A DNA stretch of 64,000 nucleotides, from NCBI RefSeq assembly GCF_002101965.1, contig NZ_LQQA01000030.1, positions 434,001-498,000 of the forward strand, in the 5' to 3' direction. Shown one piece after another: positions 49,167-59,800 of the stretch. Below the pieces are notes generated by a model. It worked only from the letters and a program-made list of their open reading frames with translations, had not been told where the DNA came from and searched no databases. Origin of the DNA: Mycolicibacterium wolinskyi. Its GTDB lineage: Bacteria > Actinomycetota > Actinomycetes > Mycobacteriales > Mycobacteriaceae. Both the position numbers and the translations under genes were made by a program. Numbering within the stretch: the first letter of the stretch is position 1; each line of letters starts with the position of its first letter.

Positions 49167-50648
49167 TCACAGTGCTATCCAGGTCGTCTTGAGGCCGGTG
49201 TACTTGTCGAGTGCGTGCAGCGACAGATCGCGGCCGAATCCCGATTGCTTGAATCCGCCGAAGGGTGTCTGTGCGCTCAGCGCGTCGACGGTGTTGACCG
49301 AGACGGTACCTGCCCGCAGCGCGGCGGACACCCGGTGGGCGCGCGAGAGGTCACGGGTCCACACCGACGCGGCCAGACCGTAGACGGTGTCATTGGCCAT
49401 CGCGATCGCCTCCGTCTCGTCGGCAAATGTCTGCACGGCCAGCACCGGCCCGAAGACCTCCTCGGTGACCAGCTCGGCGGTCGCAGGCAGGTTCGCGACG
49501 ATCGTGGGGGACACGAAACAGCCACGGCCGTCAACGGTCTCGCGGGCCCCGCCGGTGAGGATCTCGCCGTCGGCGCGGGCGCGGTCGATGAACCCGATCA
49601 CCCGCCGGGTGTGGTGCTCGTCGACGAGCGCGCCCAACGTGGACGCGGGATCCAGCGGATTGCCGGGCCGTACCTCGGCCGTGCGTTTCACGAGCTCGGC
49701 CAGGAACTCGTCGGCGATCGAGTCGTGCAGCAGCAGCCGGGAATTCGACGAGCACACCGCACCCTGGTTGTAGAACGCCCCGAAGATCGCCTTGTCCACC
49801 GCGGCGTCCAGATCGGCATCGGCGAACACCAGGTTGGGGCTCTTGCCGCCGCACTCAAGCCACACCTGCTTGGCATTGGAGTCCGCCGCGTAACGCAGGA
49901 AGCGCTTGCCGGTCTCGGTCGACCCGGTGAATGCGATGACGTCGACATCCGGGTGGCGGCCCAGAGCCTCACCGGCTGTCGGGCCGAGCCCTGGAACGAC
50001 GTTGAGCACGCCCTCGGGCAAGCCGGCTTCCACTGCCAACTCAGCCAGCCGGATAGAGGAAAGCGGCGCCTGTTCAGCGGGTTTCAGAACGACGGAGTTC
50101 CCGGCCGCCAGGGCGGGTGCCACCTTCCACACCGCGAGGTCGAGCGGGAAGTTCCACGGCGTGACGGCTCCGACGACACCGAGCGGTTCGCGGGTCACCA
50201 GTGCCAGATTTCCGGGTTCGGTGGGCGCGATCTCACCCGACTGCTTGTCGAGGGCCTCACCATAGAACGCGAAAAGCTCAGCGGCCGATGGCACATCGAC
50301 GGTGTGGGCTTCGGCGACCAACTTGCCCATGTCGATCGAGTCCAGCAGCGCGAGTTCCTCGCCGTTCGCCAGGATCAACTCGGACAACTGCCGAAGTACA
50401 CGTTTGCGGTGTGATGCCGAGGTGCGCGACCAGGCGCCCGATTCGAAGGCCGCGCGCGCCGAGGCCACGGCCGCGTCGACGTCCGCGGAGTCGCCCGAGG
50501 CGACCGGGGCGATCAGTTCACCGGTGGCGGGGTTCACCGAGTCGAACGTCGCGCCGGACAGCGCGGCCCGATACTTTCCGTCGATGAAAACCTCGGTGCG
50601 CGGCGTGATCTCACCGGCACGCCGGGTCCAGTCGTCGAGCGTCGTCAT
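49167..50648 (-). CDS. Aldehyde dehydrogenase (PuuC-like)
   Basis: A 493-residue NAD(P)-dependent aldehyde dehydrogenase. Catalytic Cys299 (YNQGAVCSSNSRLL) and Glu265 (VWLECGGKSPNLVF), with FTGSTETGKRF as nucleotide-binding turn. The Val-Cys-Ser-Ser pattern is typical of gamma-glutamyl-aminobutyraldehyde dehydrogenase (PuuC) relatives. It is third in a unit behind the amine dehydrogenase and cupin, so it probably oxidises the aldehyde that the amine dehydrogenase releases. Confidence 0.9.
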   Translation of the reverse strand: MTTLDDWTRRAGEITPRTEVFIDGKYRAALSGATFDSVNPATGELIAPVASGDSADVDAAVASARAAFESGAWSRTSASHRKRVLRQLSELILANGEELALLDSIDMGKLVAEAHTVDVPSAAELFAFYGEALDKQSGEIAPTEPGNLALVTREPLGVVGAVTPWNFPLDLAVWKVAPALAAGNSVVLKPAEQAPLSSIRLAELAVEAGLPEGVLNVVPGLGPTAGEALGRHPDVDVIAFTGSTETGKRFLRYAADSNAKQVWLECGGKSPNLVFADADLDAAVDKAIFGAFYNQGAVCSSNSRLLLHDSIADEFLAELVKRTAEVRPGNPLDPASTLGALVDEHHTRRVIGFIDRARADGEILTGGARETVDGRGCFVSPTIVANLPATAELVTEEVFGPVLAVQTFADETEAIAMANDTVYGLAASVWTRDLSRAHRVSAALRAGTVSVNTVDALSAQTPFGGFKQSGFGRDLSLHALDKYTGLKTTWIAL

Positions 50649-50659
50649 GTGCCTGCCTC

Positions 50660-51019
50660 TCAGGGGACGTAGATCGCGAACTGCTTGACCAGCGGCTCGG
50701 TGACGCGGTATTCGCCGCGCCAGCCCTTGGTCAGGGTGAACGAGTCGCCGGGGCCGAACGTGTGGGCGACGCCGTCGTCACCGGTCAGGGTGATCGATCC
50801 TTCCAGCACCCGGGTGTACTCGTCGCCCGGGTAGCTCTCGATGAACTCGGCGTAGGGCTCGGCGCGCCATGAACCGACCGTGAACTTCTCGTCGGAACTC
50901 GCGAGGTGCACGGCCTCGGTCTCCGCCGGGTCACCCTCGCGCAGGGTTTCGGCGGTGACATAGCTGCTGGGGGTCATGGCCGCGACGGCGTCGGGGCCGG
51001 CGGGGATCAGTTCAGGCAT
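50660..51019 (-). CDS. Small cupin-domain protein (cupin_3/DUF861)
   Basis: A 119-residue single cupin. The core is EYTRVLEGSITLTGDDGVAHTFGPGDSFTLTKGWRGEYRV (residues 66-105), where the two beta-hairpin motifs have Glu/Tyr rather than the usual histidine ligands. Similar proteins occur with amine and ureide catabolism. Function unknown. It lies 11 nt upstream of the aldehyde dehydrogenase and 9 nt after the amine dehydrogenase. Confidence 0.85.
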   Translation of the reverse strand: MPELIPAGPDAVAAMTPSSYVTAETLREGDPAETEAVHLASSDEKFTVGSWRAEPYAEFIESYPGDEYTRVLEGSITLTGDDGVAHTFGPGDSFTLTKGWRGEYRVTEPLVKQFAIYVP

Positions 51020-51028
51020 GGATTCTCC

Positions 51029-53155
51029 TCAGACGGTGGCCGGCTGGGCCGGCGTGATGGGTAAATAGGCACGGGTGCCCCGATTTTCAGGTGCGAGCTC
51101 TGCGGTTTCGCGTAGATACGGCACGGGGCCCGTGGACTGTGGTTCGTCGAGCTCCTCGGCGTAGCGGTGGCCCGACCACACGGCTGCGGCGATGGTGGCC
51201 GGGGCCCACACGTCGCCGATGGCCCGCACGCTCAGCAAGCCGGCGTCCGCCCATTCGCCCTCGCGGCTCAACAGCTCCTGATAGAGGCCGTCATGGGGCA
51301 GGCGCGCGGTCACCATGACCACCGAATCGGGGCTCACCGCGCCCTCGTCACCGGTGTAGACACACGCGGTCCGCACGCCGTCGGCCGTGACGGCCGTGAC
51401 CGCGGTGTTGGTGCGCACATCGATGCCGGCCCGGATCACGCGCTTGCGGATCCGAGCGACCTCGAGCGTGTTGGTGGTCCACTGCGACACGTGCGCGGCG
51501 GGGGTGATCAGGGTGACGTCGAGGCCCTCCTTGGCGAGCAACTCGGCGATCACGCCGCCCATGTAGTAGTGGTCGTCGTCGAACACCACGACGCGCTGAC
51601 CGCGCGGGCGGCTGCCGGCCATGATGTCGTCAGGGCTCAGAATGTCTGCGCCGTCGGCGATTTCGAGCGGCTTGGTGTGCCAGCGGCCGACACCGTCGGT
51701 GCGCCAACCGGCGCCGGTGGCGATCACGACGTGGTTGAAGTCGTTTTCGATGATGTCGTCGGCGGTCATCTCGCTCTGCATGAAGACCTCGACGTTGCCG
51801 AGCTTGGCCAACTGTTGCTCGCGGTAGTCCACGACGCGGATCCACGCCGACAGGCTCGGCAGCTTCGACTCGCGCGCGACGCGGCCGCCCAGGGTACGGG
51901 TGGCCTCGGCGAGGCTCACGGTGTAGCCGCGGTTGCCCAGTGAGCGGGCAGCCTCCAGCCCGGCCGGGCCGGCTCCGACCACCAGTACCGAGGAATCGCT
52001 GGCCTTGGGGCGGATCTTCTCGGGGTGCCAGCCGCGGCGGAATTCCTCACCCATGGTGGGGTTTTGAGTGCAGCGGATCGGCGACATGGTGAAGTCACCG
52101 GACACGCAGATGTTGCACCCGATGCATTCGCGGATGTCCTCGAGGTTGCCGCTCTCGATCTTGCTGGGCAGGAACGGATCCGCGATGGACGGCCGGGCCG
52201 CGCCGATGAGATCGAGCACACCGGTCTTGACCTGGTGCACCATCATGTCCGGTGAGGTGAAACGGCCGACGCCCACAACGGGTTTGGTGGTCAGCGCCTT
52301 GAGTCCGCGTACGTAGGGTTCCTGCTCGGCCTCGGGGCCGAAGCGTGACGTGACCGAATCGTCTTCCCAGCTGCCCAAGACGAAGTCCCACAGATCCGGA
52401 TGCTCGCCGAGCATGCCGATCACGTCTTCGATTTCGGCCCGCGTGATGCCCTCGTCGCCGAGCAGCTCGTCGACCGAGATGCGGCACGCCACCGCGGCCT
52501 TGCCGTCGCACATCTCGCGGGTGTCCTCGAGGATCTCGCGCAGCAGGCGGGCCCGGTTCTCGATGCTGCCGCCGTATTCGTCGGTGCGGTTGTTGTAGCG
52601 CCGCGACAGGAAGTGGTGCAGACCGCCGATGGCGTGGCCGGCGTAGACGTAGATGATGTCGTACTCGGCCTGCAGTGACCGGCGCACGGCCTCGCGATGC
52701 CAGAACCGCATGTCGGCGATGTCGGACTTCGTCATCTCCCGCGCTTGCACCGGGTCGTAGTTCCACGACACGACCGGCAGGTTCTGCGGTCCCAGCGGGG
52801 CTTCGCGACTGATCAGGTTCGGCGAGTTCAAGCCGTTGTGGGCCAGTTCGATTCCGGCCAAGGCGCCGCCCTCGTGGATCTTGTCCGCGATGCGGGCGAC
52901 GGCGGGCAGATCCTGGTCGTCCCACAACCGCAGTTCGATGAACGGGCCGATGTCGGAGGTGGGGTGGATCTCGACCTGCTCGGTGCACACCACGGCCCAG
53001 CCGCCCTCGGCCTTGATCCGGCGCATGTAGGCCTCACCCGACGGGTCGCGGTAACCCATGCCGTTGCAGTGGGGCACCTGGTAGAAGCGGTTGCGCGCGG
53101 TGACCGGGCCGATCTGTACGGGTTCGAAAAGGATGTCGTACCGGGGGTCTCGCAT
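51029..53155 (-). CDS. Amine dehydrogenase of the trimethylamine/histamine dehydrogenase family
   Basis: A 708-residue iron-sulfur flavoprotein. The N-terminal TIM barrel binds 6-S-cysteinyl FMN at Cys30 (FYQVPHC); Tyr171, His174 and Asp266 match the catalytic residues of trimethylamine dehydrogenase (Tyr169, His172, Asp267). A 4Fe-4S cluster is held by Cys344, Cys347, Cys350 and Cys362, and the C-terminal half carries FAD/ADP-type folds (VLVVGAGPAGLEAARSL). The substrate bowl is Gln60, Trp263 and Asp354 rather than Tyr-Trp-Trp; this is the set reported in histamine dehydrogenase. ATG 53155 has AGGA upstream. Heads the operon with the cupin and aldehyde dehydrogenase. Confidence 0.92.
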   Translation of the reverse strand: MRDPRYDILFEPVQIGPVTARNRFYQVPHCNGMGYRDPSGEAYMRRIKAEGGWAVVCTEQVEIHPTSDIGPFIELRLWDDQDLPAVARIADKIHEGGALAGIELAHNGLNSPNLISREAPLGPQNLPVVSWNYDPVQAREMTKSDIADMRFWHREAVRRSLQAEYDIIYVYAGHAIGGLHHFLSRRYNNRTDEYGGSIENRARLLREILEDTREMCDGKAAVACRISVDELLGDEGITRAEIEDVIGMLGEHPDLWDFVLGSWEDDSVTSRFGPEAEQEPYVRGLKALTTKPVVGVGRFTSPDMMVHQVKTGVLDLIGAARPSIADPFLPSKIESGNLEDIRECIGCNICVSGDFTMSPIRCTQNPTMGEEFRRGWHPEKIRPKASDSSVLVVGAGPAGLEAARSLGNRGYTVSLAEATRTLGGRVARESKLPSLSAWIRVVDYREQQLAKLGNVEVFMQSEMTADDIIENDFNHVVIATGAGWRTDGVGRWHTKPLEIADGADILSPDDIMAGSRPRGQRVVVFDDDHYYMGGVIAELLAKEGLDVTLITPAAHVSQWTTNTLEVARIRKRVIRAGIDVRTNTAVTAVTADGVRTACVYTGDEGAVSPDSVVMVTARLPHDGLYQELLSREGEWADAGLLSVRAIGDVWAPATIAAAVWSGHRYAEELDEPQSTGPVPYLRETAELAPENRGTRAYLPITPAQPATV

Positions 53156-53621
53156 CGAGTCATTCCTAAAGTTCGTGACGTGGCTCACGCCTGGGCTACC
53201 AGCTATCGTGGTGCGCTCCAAAACCCCGGTCAACTAGTGGTTTCAGCGGTTTTGCATCTGTTTTGGTGATGCATTTTGTCCGGAACGGAACACGGTGTGG
53301 ACGGGTTTCCTGATCGCCGGACCCGGACCCGGACCTGGACCGGGGAACAGGCGTCCCGGCCCGCGTTGTTGGGCCCACCCTCTGCGTGTCCCTGCGCAGA
53401 CGCTGTGGCGAGCGTGCAACGTTTCGCGGCATCTGCGCCGGGACGGCACAGAACCCTGCACGTTCGTCACAGTGCGCTGGGGAGCTATATGGCCGCCCGG
53501 TGGACGTACGCCTCATCGGAAATTCTGATGCGAATTCACAGAAAACAATGTTTTACAGCTGTGGGGGTGTGGGCTCACTGTGGGGGCCATCACATTCACG
53601 CTCCAGAACAGAGGGTCCACC
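53156..53621. other. 466-bp divergent intergenic region with hexamer repeats
   Basis: No convincing gene is seen between the amine dehydrogenase and the APC permease. It holds a tandem repeat, three CCGGAC and one CTGGAC (53317-53340), an inverted repeat GCATC-N9-GATGC (53254-53272), and AT-rich stretches near 53225-53280 that probably include both promoters. The LysR-type regulator downstream probably acts here. Confidence 0.6.
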
Positions 53622-55151
53622 GTGGAACCACAAGTGGAAACACAGACTGCGCAGGCTGATCGCGAGGTCAAACACCTCAAGAAAACCCTGGGTCGCCTCG
53701 ACATCGTGTTCCTCATCGTCGCGGCCGTCGTCTCGATCGAAGCGCTCGGGCAGGTATCCGGGTTCGGCGCCGAGACCTTCACCTGGGCGTTGGTGCTCGC
53801 GGTGTTCTTCCTGGTGCCCTACGGGCTGATCTTCGCCGAGACGGGCGCGGCCTTCACCGGTGAGGGCGGCGTATATGTCTGGTGCCGCAAGGCTTTCGGC
53901 AGGCCCGTCGCGGCGATCGCGTCTCTGCTGACCTGGGTCACGCAACCGGTGTGGGTCGGCGGGTCGATGGCCTTCATCGCCTCGGAGGCGTGGAGCACCT
54001 ACGTCATGCACTTCGAGCACGGCTCGTTCGCCGACTACGGATTCAAACTCGTGTTCATCTGGCTCACCGTGCTGGCCGCGATCATCAGCCTCCGGCACGG
54101 GAAGTGGATCCCCAACATCGGCGCGATCCTGAAGATTCTCTTCCTGGTCGTCTTCCTCGTGACCACGGTGATCTACGCCGTCCGCAATGGGGCCGCGGGG
54201 CTGTCCGCCAGCGATTTCGCCCCCACGATCGGTGGGCTACTCGGAGTGACGCCGCTGCTGCTGTTCTCCTACCTCGGATTCGAGTCCGGCAACAGCGCCG
54301 CAGGCGAGATGAAGAACCCGGCGCGCGACGTGCCGTTCGCGATCGCCCGCTCCGCGGGCATCGCGGCGGCGGCCTACCTCCTGCCGATCTTCGCGATCCT
54401 CATCGTGCTGCCGGCCGATCAGATCACCGGCATCGGCGGCCTCATGGAAGCTGTGTCGACGGTGTTCAGCGTGTACGGTTCCGCAGCGCCGGCGATGCTC
54501 ACCATCACCGGGGTGGTCTTCGCGATCGTGCTCATGACGCAGGGTTCGGCCTGGATGATCATCAGTGACCGCATGCAGGCCATGGCCGCGGCCGACGGCG
54601 CGTTCTTCGGCGGTTTCTTCGGCCGGTTCCACCCGCAGCTGGGCACCCCGGTGCGCGTCAACCTGCTGTCGGGTGTGGTGGCGACCGTGTTCTGCCTGGT
54701 CGCCATGCAGGTCACCGGATCGTCCGCGGCGATTTTCGGTGTGGTACTCAGCATCTCGATCTCCACGTTCCTGCTGAGCTACGTCATCACGATCCCGGCG
54801 GCGGTTCGCTTGCGCACGCGCTTCCCCGACGTGCCCCGGCCGTTCCGGGTGCCGACCGGCCACGCGGGCTTCCGTGCCCTCGGCGCGTTGTGCTTCGCGT
54901 GGGTGGCCCTGGGGTCCTGGGTGGCGGTGTTCCCCGGCACGCTGGATCGGCTGTTCGGCCTCGACTACGACTTCGTCGAGACATGGGGTGTCAGCCAGCT
55001 GACGTTCGAGGTGTTCACCCTGGGCACCTTGGCCGTGCTGGGCATTCTCGGCGCGGTGGGATACCTCCGGGCGCGGCCGGTGCGGGCCGAGCGACCGGTC
55101 GGCGCGCCGCTGGACGGCTCAGTCGCTGGTAAGGAAGCCGCACAGCTGTAA
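53622..55151 (+). CDS. APC-family amino acid/amine permease
   Basis: A 509-residue transporter with 12 or so helices. GRLDIVFLIVAAVVSIEALGQVSGFGAETFTWA and YLGFESGNSAAGEMKNPARDVPFAI are family motifs (helix I unwound region and the loop after helix VI). It probably imports the amine used by the divergent dehydrogenase. GTG 53622 is chosen because GAGGGT lies 5 nt upstream; a start at 53580 would add 14 residues. It overlaps lysR by one base of the shared TAATG. Confidence 0.88.
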   Translation: MEPQVETQTAQADREVKHLKKTLGRLDIVFLIVAAVVSIEALGQVSGFGAETFTWALVLAVFFLVPYGLIFAETGAAFTGEGGVYVWCRKAFGRPVAAIASLLTWVTQPVWVGGSMAFIASEAWSTYVMHFEHGSFADYGFKLVFIWLTVLAAIISLRHGKWIPNIGAILKILFLVVFLVTTVIYAVRNGAAGLSASDFAPTIGGLLGVTPLLLFSYLGFESGNSAAGEMKNPARDVPFAIARSAGIAAAAYLLPIFAILIVLPADQITGIGGLMEAVSTVFSVYGSAAPAMLTITGVVFAIVLMTQGSAWMIISDRMQAMAAADGAFFGGFFGRFHPQLGTPVRVNLLSGVVATVFCLVAMQVTGSSAAIFGVVLSISISTFLLSYVITIPAAVRLRTRFPDVPRPFRVPTGHAGFRALGALCFAWVALGSWVAVFPGTLDRLFGLDYDFVETWGVSQLTFEVFTLGTLAVLGILGAVGYLRARPVRAERPVGAPLDGSVAGKEAAQL

Positions 55152-55198
55152 TGCTGATAGGCCGCGACCCAGAAGGGGAGTCAGTAAGGGGTACCACC

Positions 55199-56113
55199 AT
55201 GCGCAGACGTCCCGACGTCACGCTCACTCAGCTGCGGTACTTCGTAAAAGCTGCCACCTACCTGTCCATGACCAAGGCCGCCGACGAGCTCCACATCGCA
55301 CAGTCGGCGGTCTCGGCCGCCATCAGCCAGCTCGAGCAGCAGATCGGTACGCAGCTGTTCATCCGGCACCGGGCGCGCGGTCTGGCGCTGACTGCGGCCG
55401 GCGAGGAGATGTTGCGCGACACCCGGGCGCTGCTGGCCCATCTCGATGAGGTGCTCGACAGCGCCAGCGGCAGCGTCGATCAGGTGCACGGAACCGTGCG
55501 GCTGGCGTGCTTCATCACATTGACCCCGTTCGTGTTGCCACGGCTGCTGTCTGACCTCGGGGCCCGTCACCCCGACCTCGAGGTCGACGTCATCGAGACC
55601 TCCGCCGACGCGGTCCGCACGGTGCTGCGCAACGGAACCGCTGAACTCGCACTCACGTACGACCTGGGGCTCGGAAGTGGTGTCGACGCCGAACCGCTCG
55701 GCGTCGCGGCGCCATACGTGGCATTGCCGCCCGAGCATCGGCTGGCGAGCCGGAAATCCATCCGGCTGACCGAGCTTGCCGACGAACCCATGGTGTTGCT
55801 GGATCTGCCCGACAGCCGCGACTATTTCGAGTCGATGCTCGCGAAAGCCGGTGTGACGCCCCGGATCCGGTACCGGTCGGCCAGTTACGAGGCGGTGCGC
55901 GGGCTGGTCGCGCGCGGCCACGGGTTCTCGATCCTCAACCAGATACCTGCGCACCGGGGCACCTACGACGGCGGCGAGGTGAGCGTCGTCCCCATCCGTG
56001 ACGACCTTCCTGGCTTACCTGTTGTGTTGGCCCGGTTGCAGTCGGTGCGCAGTACTGCCCGGGCGCGAGCGGTCGCCGAGGCGGCCCGCGCGATTTTCGC
56101 CGACCGCCGCTGA
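55199..56113 (+). CDS. LysR family transcriptional regulator
   Basis: A 304-residue LysR protein. VTLTQLRYFVKAATYLSMTKAADELHIAQSAVSAAISQLEQQIGTQLFIR (residues 7-56) is the winged HTH; the remainder is the substrate-binding domain. ATG 55199 with AAGGGG upstream is preferred; the frame is also open from ATG 55151, which overlaps the permease stop. It is probably the activator of the adjacent permease/amine dehydrogenase genes. Confidence 0.92.
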   Translation: MRRRPDVTLTQLRYFVKAATYLSMTKAADELHIAQSAVSAAISQLEQQIGTQLFIRHRARGLALTAAGEEMLRDTRALLAHLDEVLDSASGSVDQVHGTVRLACFITLTPFVLPRLLSDLGARHPDLEVDVIETSADAVRTVLRNGTAELALTYDLGLGSGVDAEPLGVAAPYVALPPEHRLASRKSIRLTELADEPMVLLDLPDSRDYFESMLAKAGVTPRIRYRSASYEAVRGLVARGHGFSILNQIPAHRGTYDGGEVSVVPIRDDLPGLPVVLARLQSVRSTARARAVAEAARAIFADRR

Positions 56114-56118
56114 AAAGC

Positions 56119-57533
<1,415 letters not shown>

Positions 57534-57537
<4 letters not shown>

Positions 57538-58691
57538 TGTCTGCTCAGCAGTCGCTGCCGGATGTGGATAAGGGATGCGCCGTCAGCCACTGTGCCCGCC
57601 AGCGCGAGCGCGCCATGGGCGATGGCGGTCTCGGCCGCAGGAGTGACAGTGGCAGCGGCGAATTCGGGTTGGTGGTTGACCGCGGGCAGCGAGTCGATAC
57701 CGATGTAGGGATGGATCGCGGGCAGCGTCTGGGAGACGTTGCCCATGTCGGTGGAGGCCCGCGCCATCATGGTGTCGGGTCCGGTCGCGAAGTGCCGGCC
57801 CACGGCCGTGGCACGCCGCTCATAGCACGCGAGAAGCTCGTCATCGGTGCGGAATTCCGCGTATGGCTTGGACTCCGGTGTCACGGTGAGCTGCGCCCCG
57901 GAAGCCAGCGCGCCCGCTTCGAAGCAGCGCATCACTCTCGGTTCGATCTCGGCCAGTTGGGCCAGCGTCTCGGCGCGCACATACCAGCGGCCCTCGGTGC
58001 GTTCGGCGATCGCATTCGGAGCCTCACCACCGCGCGTGACCATCCCGTGAACCCGCACCGACGACGGGAGTTGCTGGCGCAGCAGCCCGATCGCCACCTG
58101 GGCGATGGTGAACGCGTCGGCCGCGTTGACGCCGCGTTCGGGGTAGGCGGCGGCATGGGCCGACTTGCCGTGATACTCGATGTGGCTGTGCGACACGGCA
58201 AACGGCCGGGCCCGCGCGACGTCGACGGGTCCAGGATGCACCATTGCTGCCGCGTGCTGCCCGCTGAACCCGTCGCGTTCGAGCAGTTCGATCTTGCCTC
58301 CGCCGCCCTCTTCGGCAGGCGTCCCGATCACGCTCAGCGTCAGGCCCAGATCGTCGACGACGGGTGCCAGGGCAAGCGCGGCGCCGACCGTGATGGCAGA
58401 GATCAGGTTGTGGCCGCAGGCATGACCGAGGCCGGGCAGCGCATCGTACTCGGCGCACAGCGCGACGTGCAGGTCACCGCTGCCGATGCGCGCGGCGAAC
58501 GCGGTTTCGAGGTCACAATAACGTTCGGTGACGTCGAATCCGCCGTCCGACAGCGCCCCGGCCACCCGTCGCGCGGAACGCACCTCTTCCCAGGCGATCT
58601 CGGGGTGGTCGTAGAGGTCACGGGACAGCCCGATGAGCCCCGGATGGGCCCTCGCGACCCCCGCTGCGATGGCGGCATCGCTACTGGTCAC
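57534..58691 (-). CDS. M20-family amidohydrolase (M20D, N-acyl amino acid hydrolase type)
   Basis: A 385-residue metalloamidohydrolase. LCAEYDALPGLGHACGHNLISA contains the first metal and catalytic Asp/His, GTPAEEGGGGKIELLE the catalytic glutamates, and HSHIEYHGKSAHAAAYPERGVNAADA the lid domain. GTG 58691 is chosen; GGAG lies 6 nt upstream and it overlaps the DUF1028 gene by 11 nt. It probably hydrolyses an N-acyl or N-formyl amino acid, consistent with aspartase downstream. Confidence 0.88.
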
Positions 58692-59355
58692 CTGGAACTC
58701 CGTATGACGGGGCCTGCGTCGGATCGATGCCACGGACGCGGTAGTCGTTCTTCTGCGGCTGCCATAGCCGCCACAGTGCGGCCAGATCGCCGATCGGGTC
58801 GTCGGAGTAGTCGACCCGCAGATCCGTCACGGGCCACGGAACATCCTCCACCACAAGCATTCCCGCCGAGTGCACGGGACCTGCTTCACCGCCCGCGGCC
58901 AGCGCGGCCAGCAGGCCGTCGAGCAACCGCTCCTCGAATACCGCGGCAGCGCTCTTCGCGTAGCCGCCAAGGAGTTCGGCGATCACGTTCTCGTCGGCCA
59001 GGAGATTGCCGGCGCCAACGGCTTGGTCGCCCTCGATGTGGGTGTGGATGCCTAGGCTGTTCGAGCCCGAGTGCACGGCGGTGTTGCCGTTGGCGTCGAC
59101 GACGGTCAGCTGCCGGTAGTCGGGGTATCGTTCTTGGGCCAGTGCGGCTTTGAGCGCGGCCTCGGCATCGGACCCGGCGGCCAGCGAGTCCAGCACGAGC
59201 GGGCCGAGGGCGGGGTTGGTGACGTTCTGCGATGCGACCACCCCGATGCCCGCCCGGCAGTGGGCACAGCGCGATGCGACCGCGGGGCTCGATGAGCAGA
59301 TCACGATGCCGAAGGCGCCGGTGGCAGGGTCCCGGGCGACAAGGGAGAACGTCAT
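58681..59355 (-). CDS. DUF1028 (Ntn-hydrolase-like) protein
   Basis: A 224-residue protein. TFSLVARDPATGAFGIVICSSSPAVASRCAHCRAGIGVVASQNVTNPALG (first 52 residues) is the DUF1028 opening, and YPDYRQLTVVDANGNTAVHSGSNSLG is conserved. The family resembles N-terminal nucleophile hydrolases and is often found with amidase genes. ATG 59355 overlaps the RidA stop (ATGA). Confidence 0.88.
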   Translation of the reverse strand: MTFSLVARDPATGAFGIVICSSSPAVASRCAHCRAGIGVVASQNVTNPALGPLVLDSLAAGSDAEAALKAALAQERYPDYRQLTVVDANGNTAVHSGSNSLGIHTHIEGDQAVGAGNLLADENVIAELLGGYAKSAAAVFEERLLDGLLAALAAGGEAGPVHSAGMLVVEDVPWPVTDLRVDYSDDPIGDLAALWRLWQPQKNDYRVRGIDPTQAPSYGVPGDQ

Positions 59356-59789
59356 TTGGCTGCCTCGCTGATGACTGCGGTCGCGTCGATTTCCACGAGC
59401 CATTCCGGGCGGGCGAGCGCCTCCACGACCAGGCCGGTGGACACCGGATAGACGCCCTTGAGCCAGCGGCCCATGATCCGGTACACGGTTTCGCGGTAGC
59501 GGATGTCGGTGAGATACACGGTGACCTTGACGATGTCGCGCAGCGAGCTGCCGGCCTCGTCGAGCAGCATGGCGATGTTGCTCATGGCTTTCTCGGTCTG
59601 TGCGGCGACGTCGCCGATGCCCACCGACTCGCGGGTTTCGAGATCCTGCCCGATCTGGCCGCGCAGATAGACGACACCGCCCGCGACGACGGCCTGGCAC
59701 AGGTCGTTGTCGAGGTTCTGCTCGGGGTAGGTGTCCTTGGTGTTGAAGGGTCGGATACGCGTGTGGGTGGGTGCTGCGATATCGGGCAT
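59352..59789 (-). CDS. RidA/YjgF-family enamine/imine deaminase
   Basis: A 145-residue RidA-like protein. VVAGGVVYLRGQIGQDLETRE, NIAMLLDEAGSSLRDIVKVTVYLTDIRYR and VEALARPEWLVEIDATAVI are the family blocks. Such proteins hydrolyse reactive enamines or act on aminoacrylate-like intermediates, often in heterocycle catabolism. AGGAG lies 9 nt upstream of ATG 59789. Confidence 0.9.
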   Translation of the reverse strand: MPDIAAPTHTRIRPFNTKDTYPEQNLDNDLCQAVVAGGVVYLRGQIGQDLETRESVGIGDVAAQTEKAMSNIAMLLDEAGSSLRDIVKVTVYLTDIRYRETVYRIMGRWLKGVYPVSTGLVVEALARPEWLVEIDATAVISEAAK

Positions 59790-59800
59790 TGCCTGCGCTC

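Noticed and set aside
53276..53659. 127-residue frame in the 466-bp intergenic region
   Set aside because: Its first part translates the CCGGAC repeat (RTRTRT), no ribosome-binding site, and it overlaps the permease start.
57702..57709. Match to the CGATGTAG part of the shared promoter element
   Set aside because: It lies inside the M20 coding region and lacks the TACAGAT block at the right spacing.
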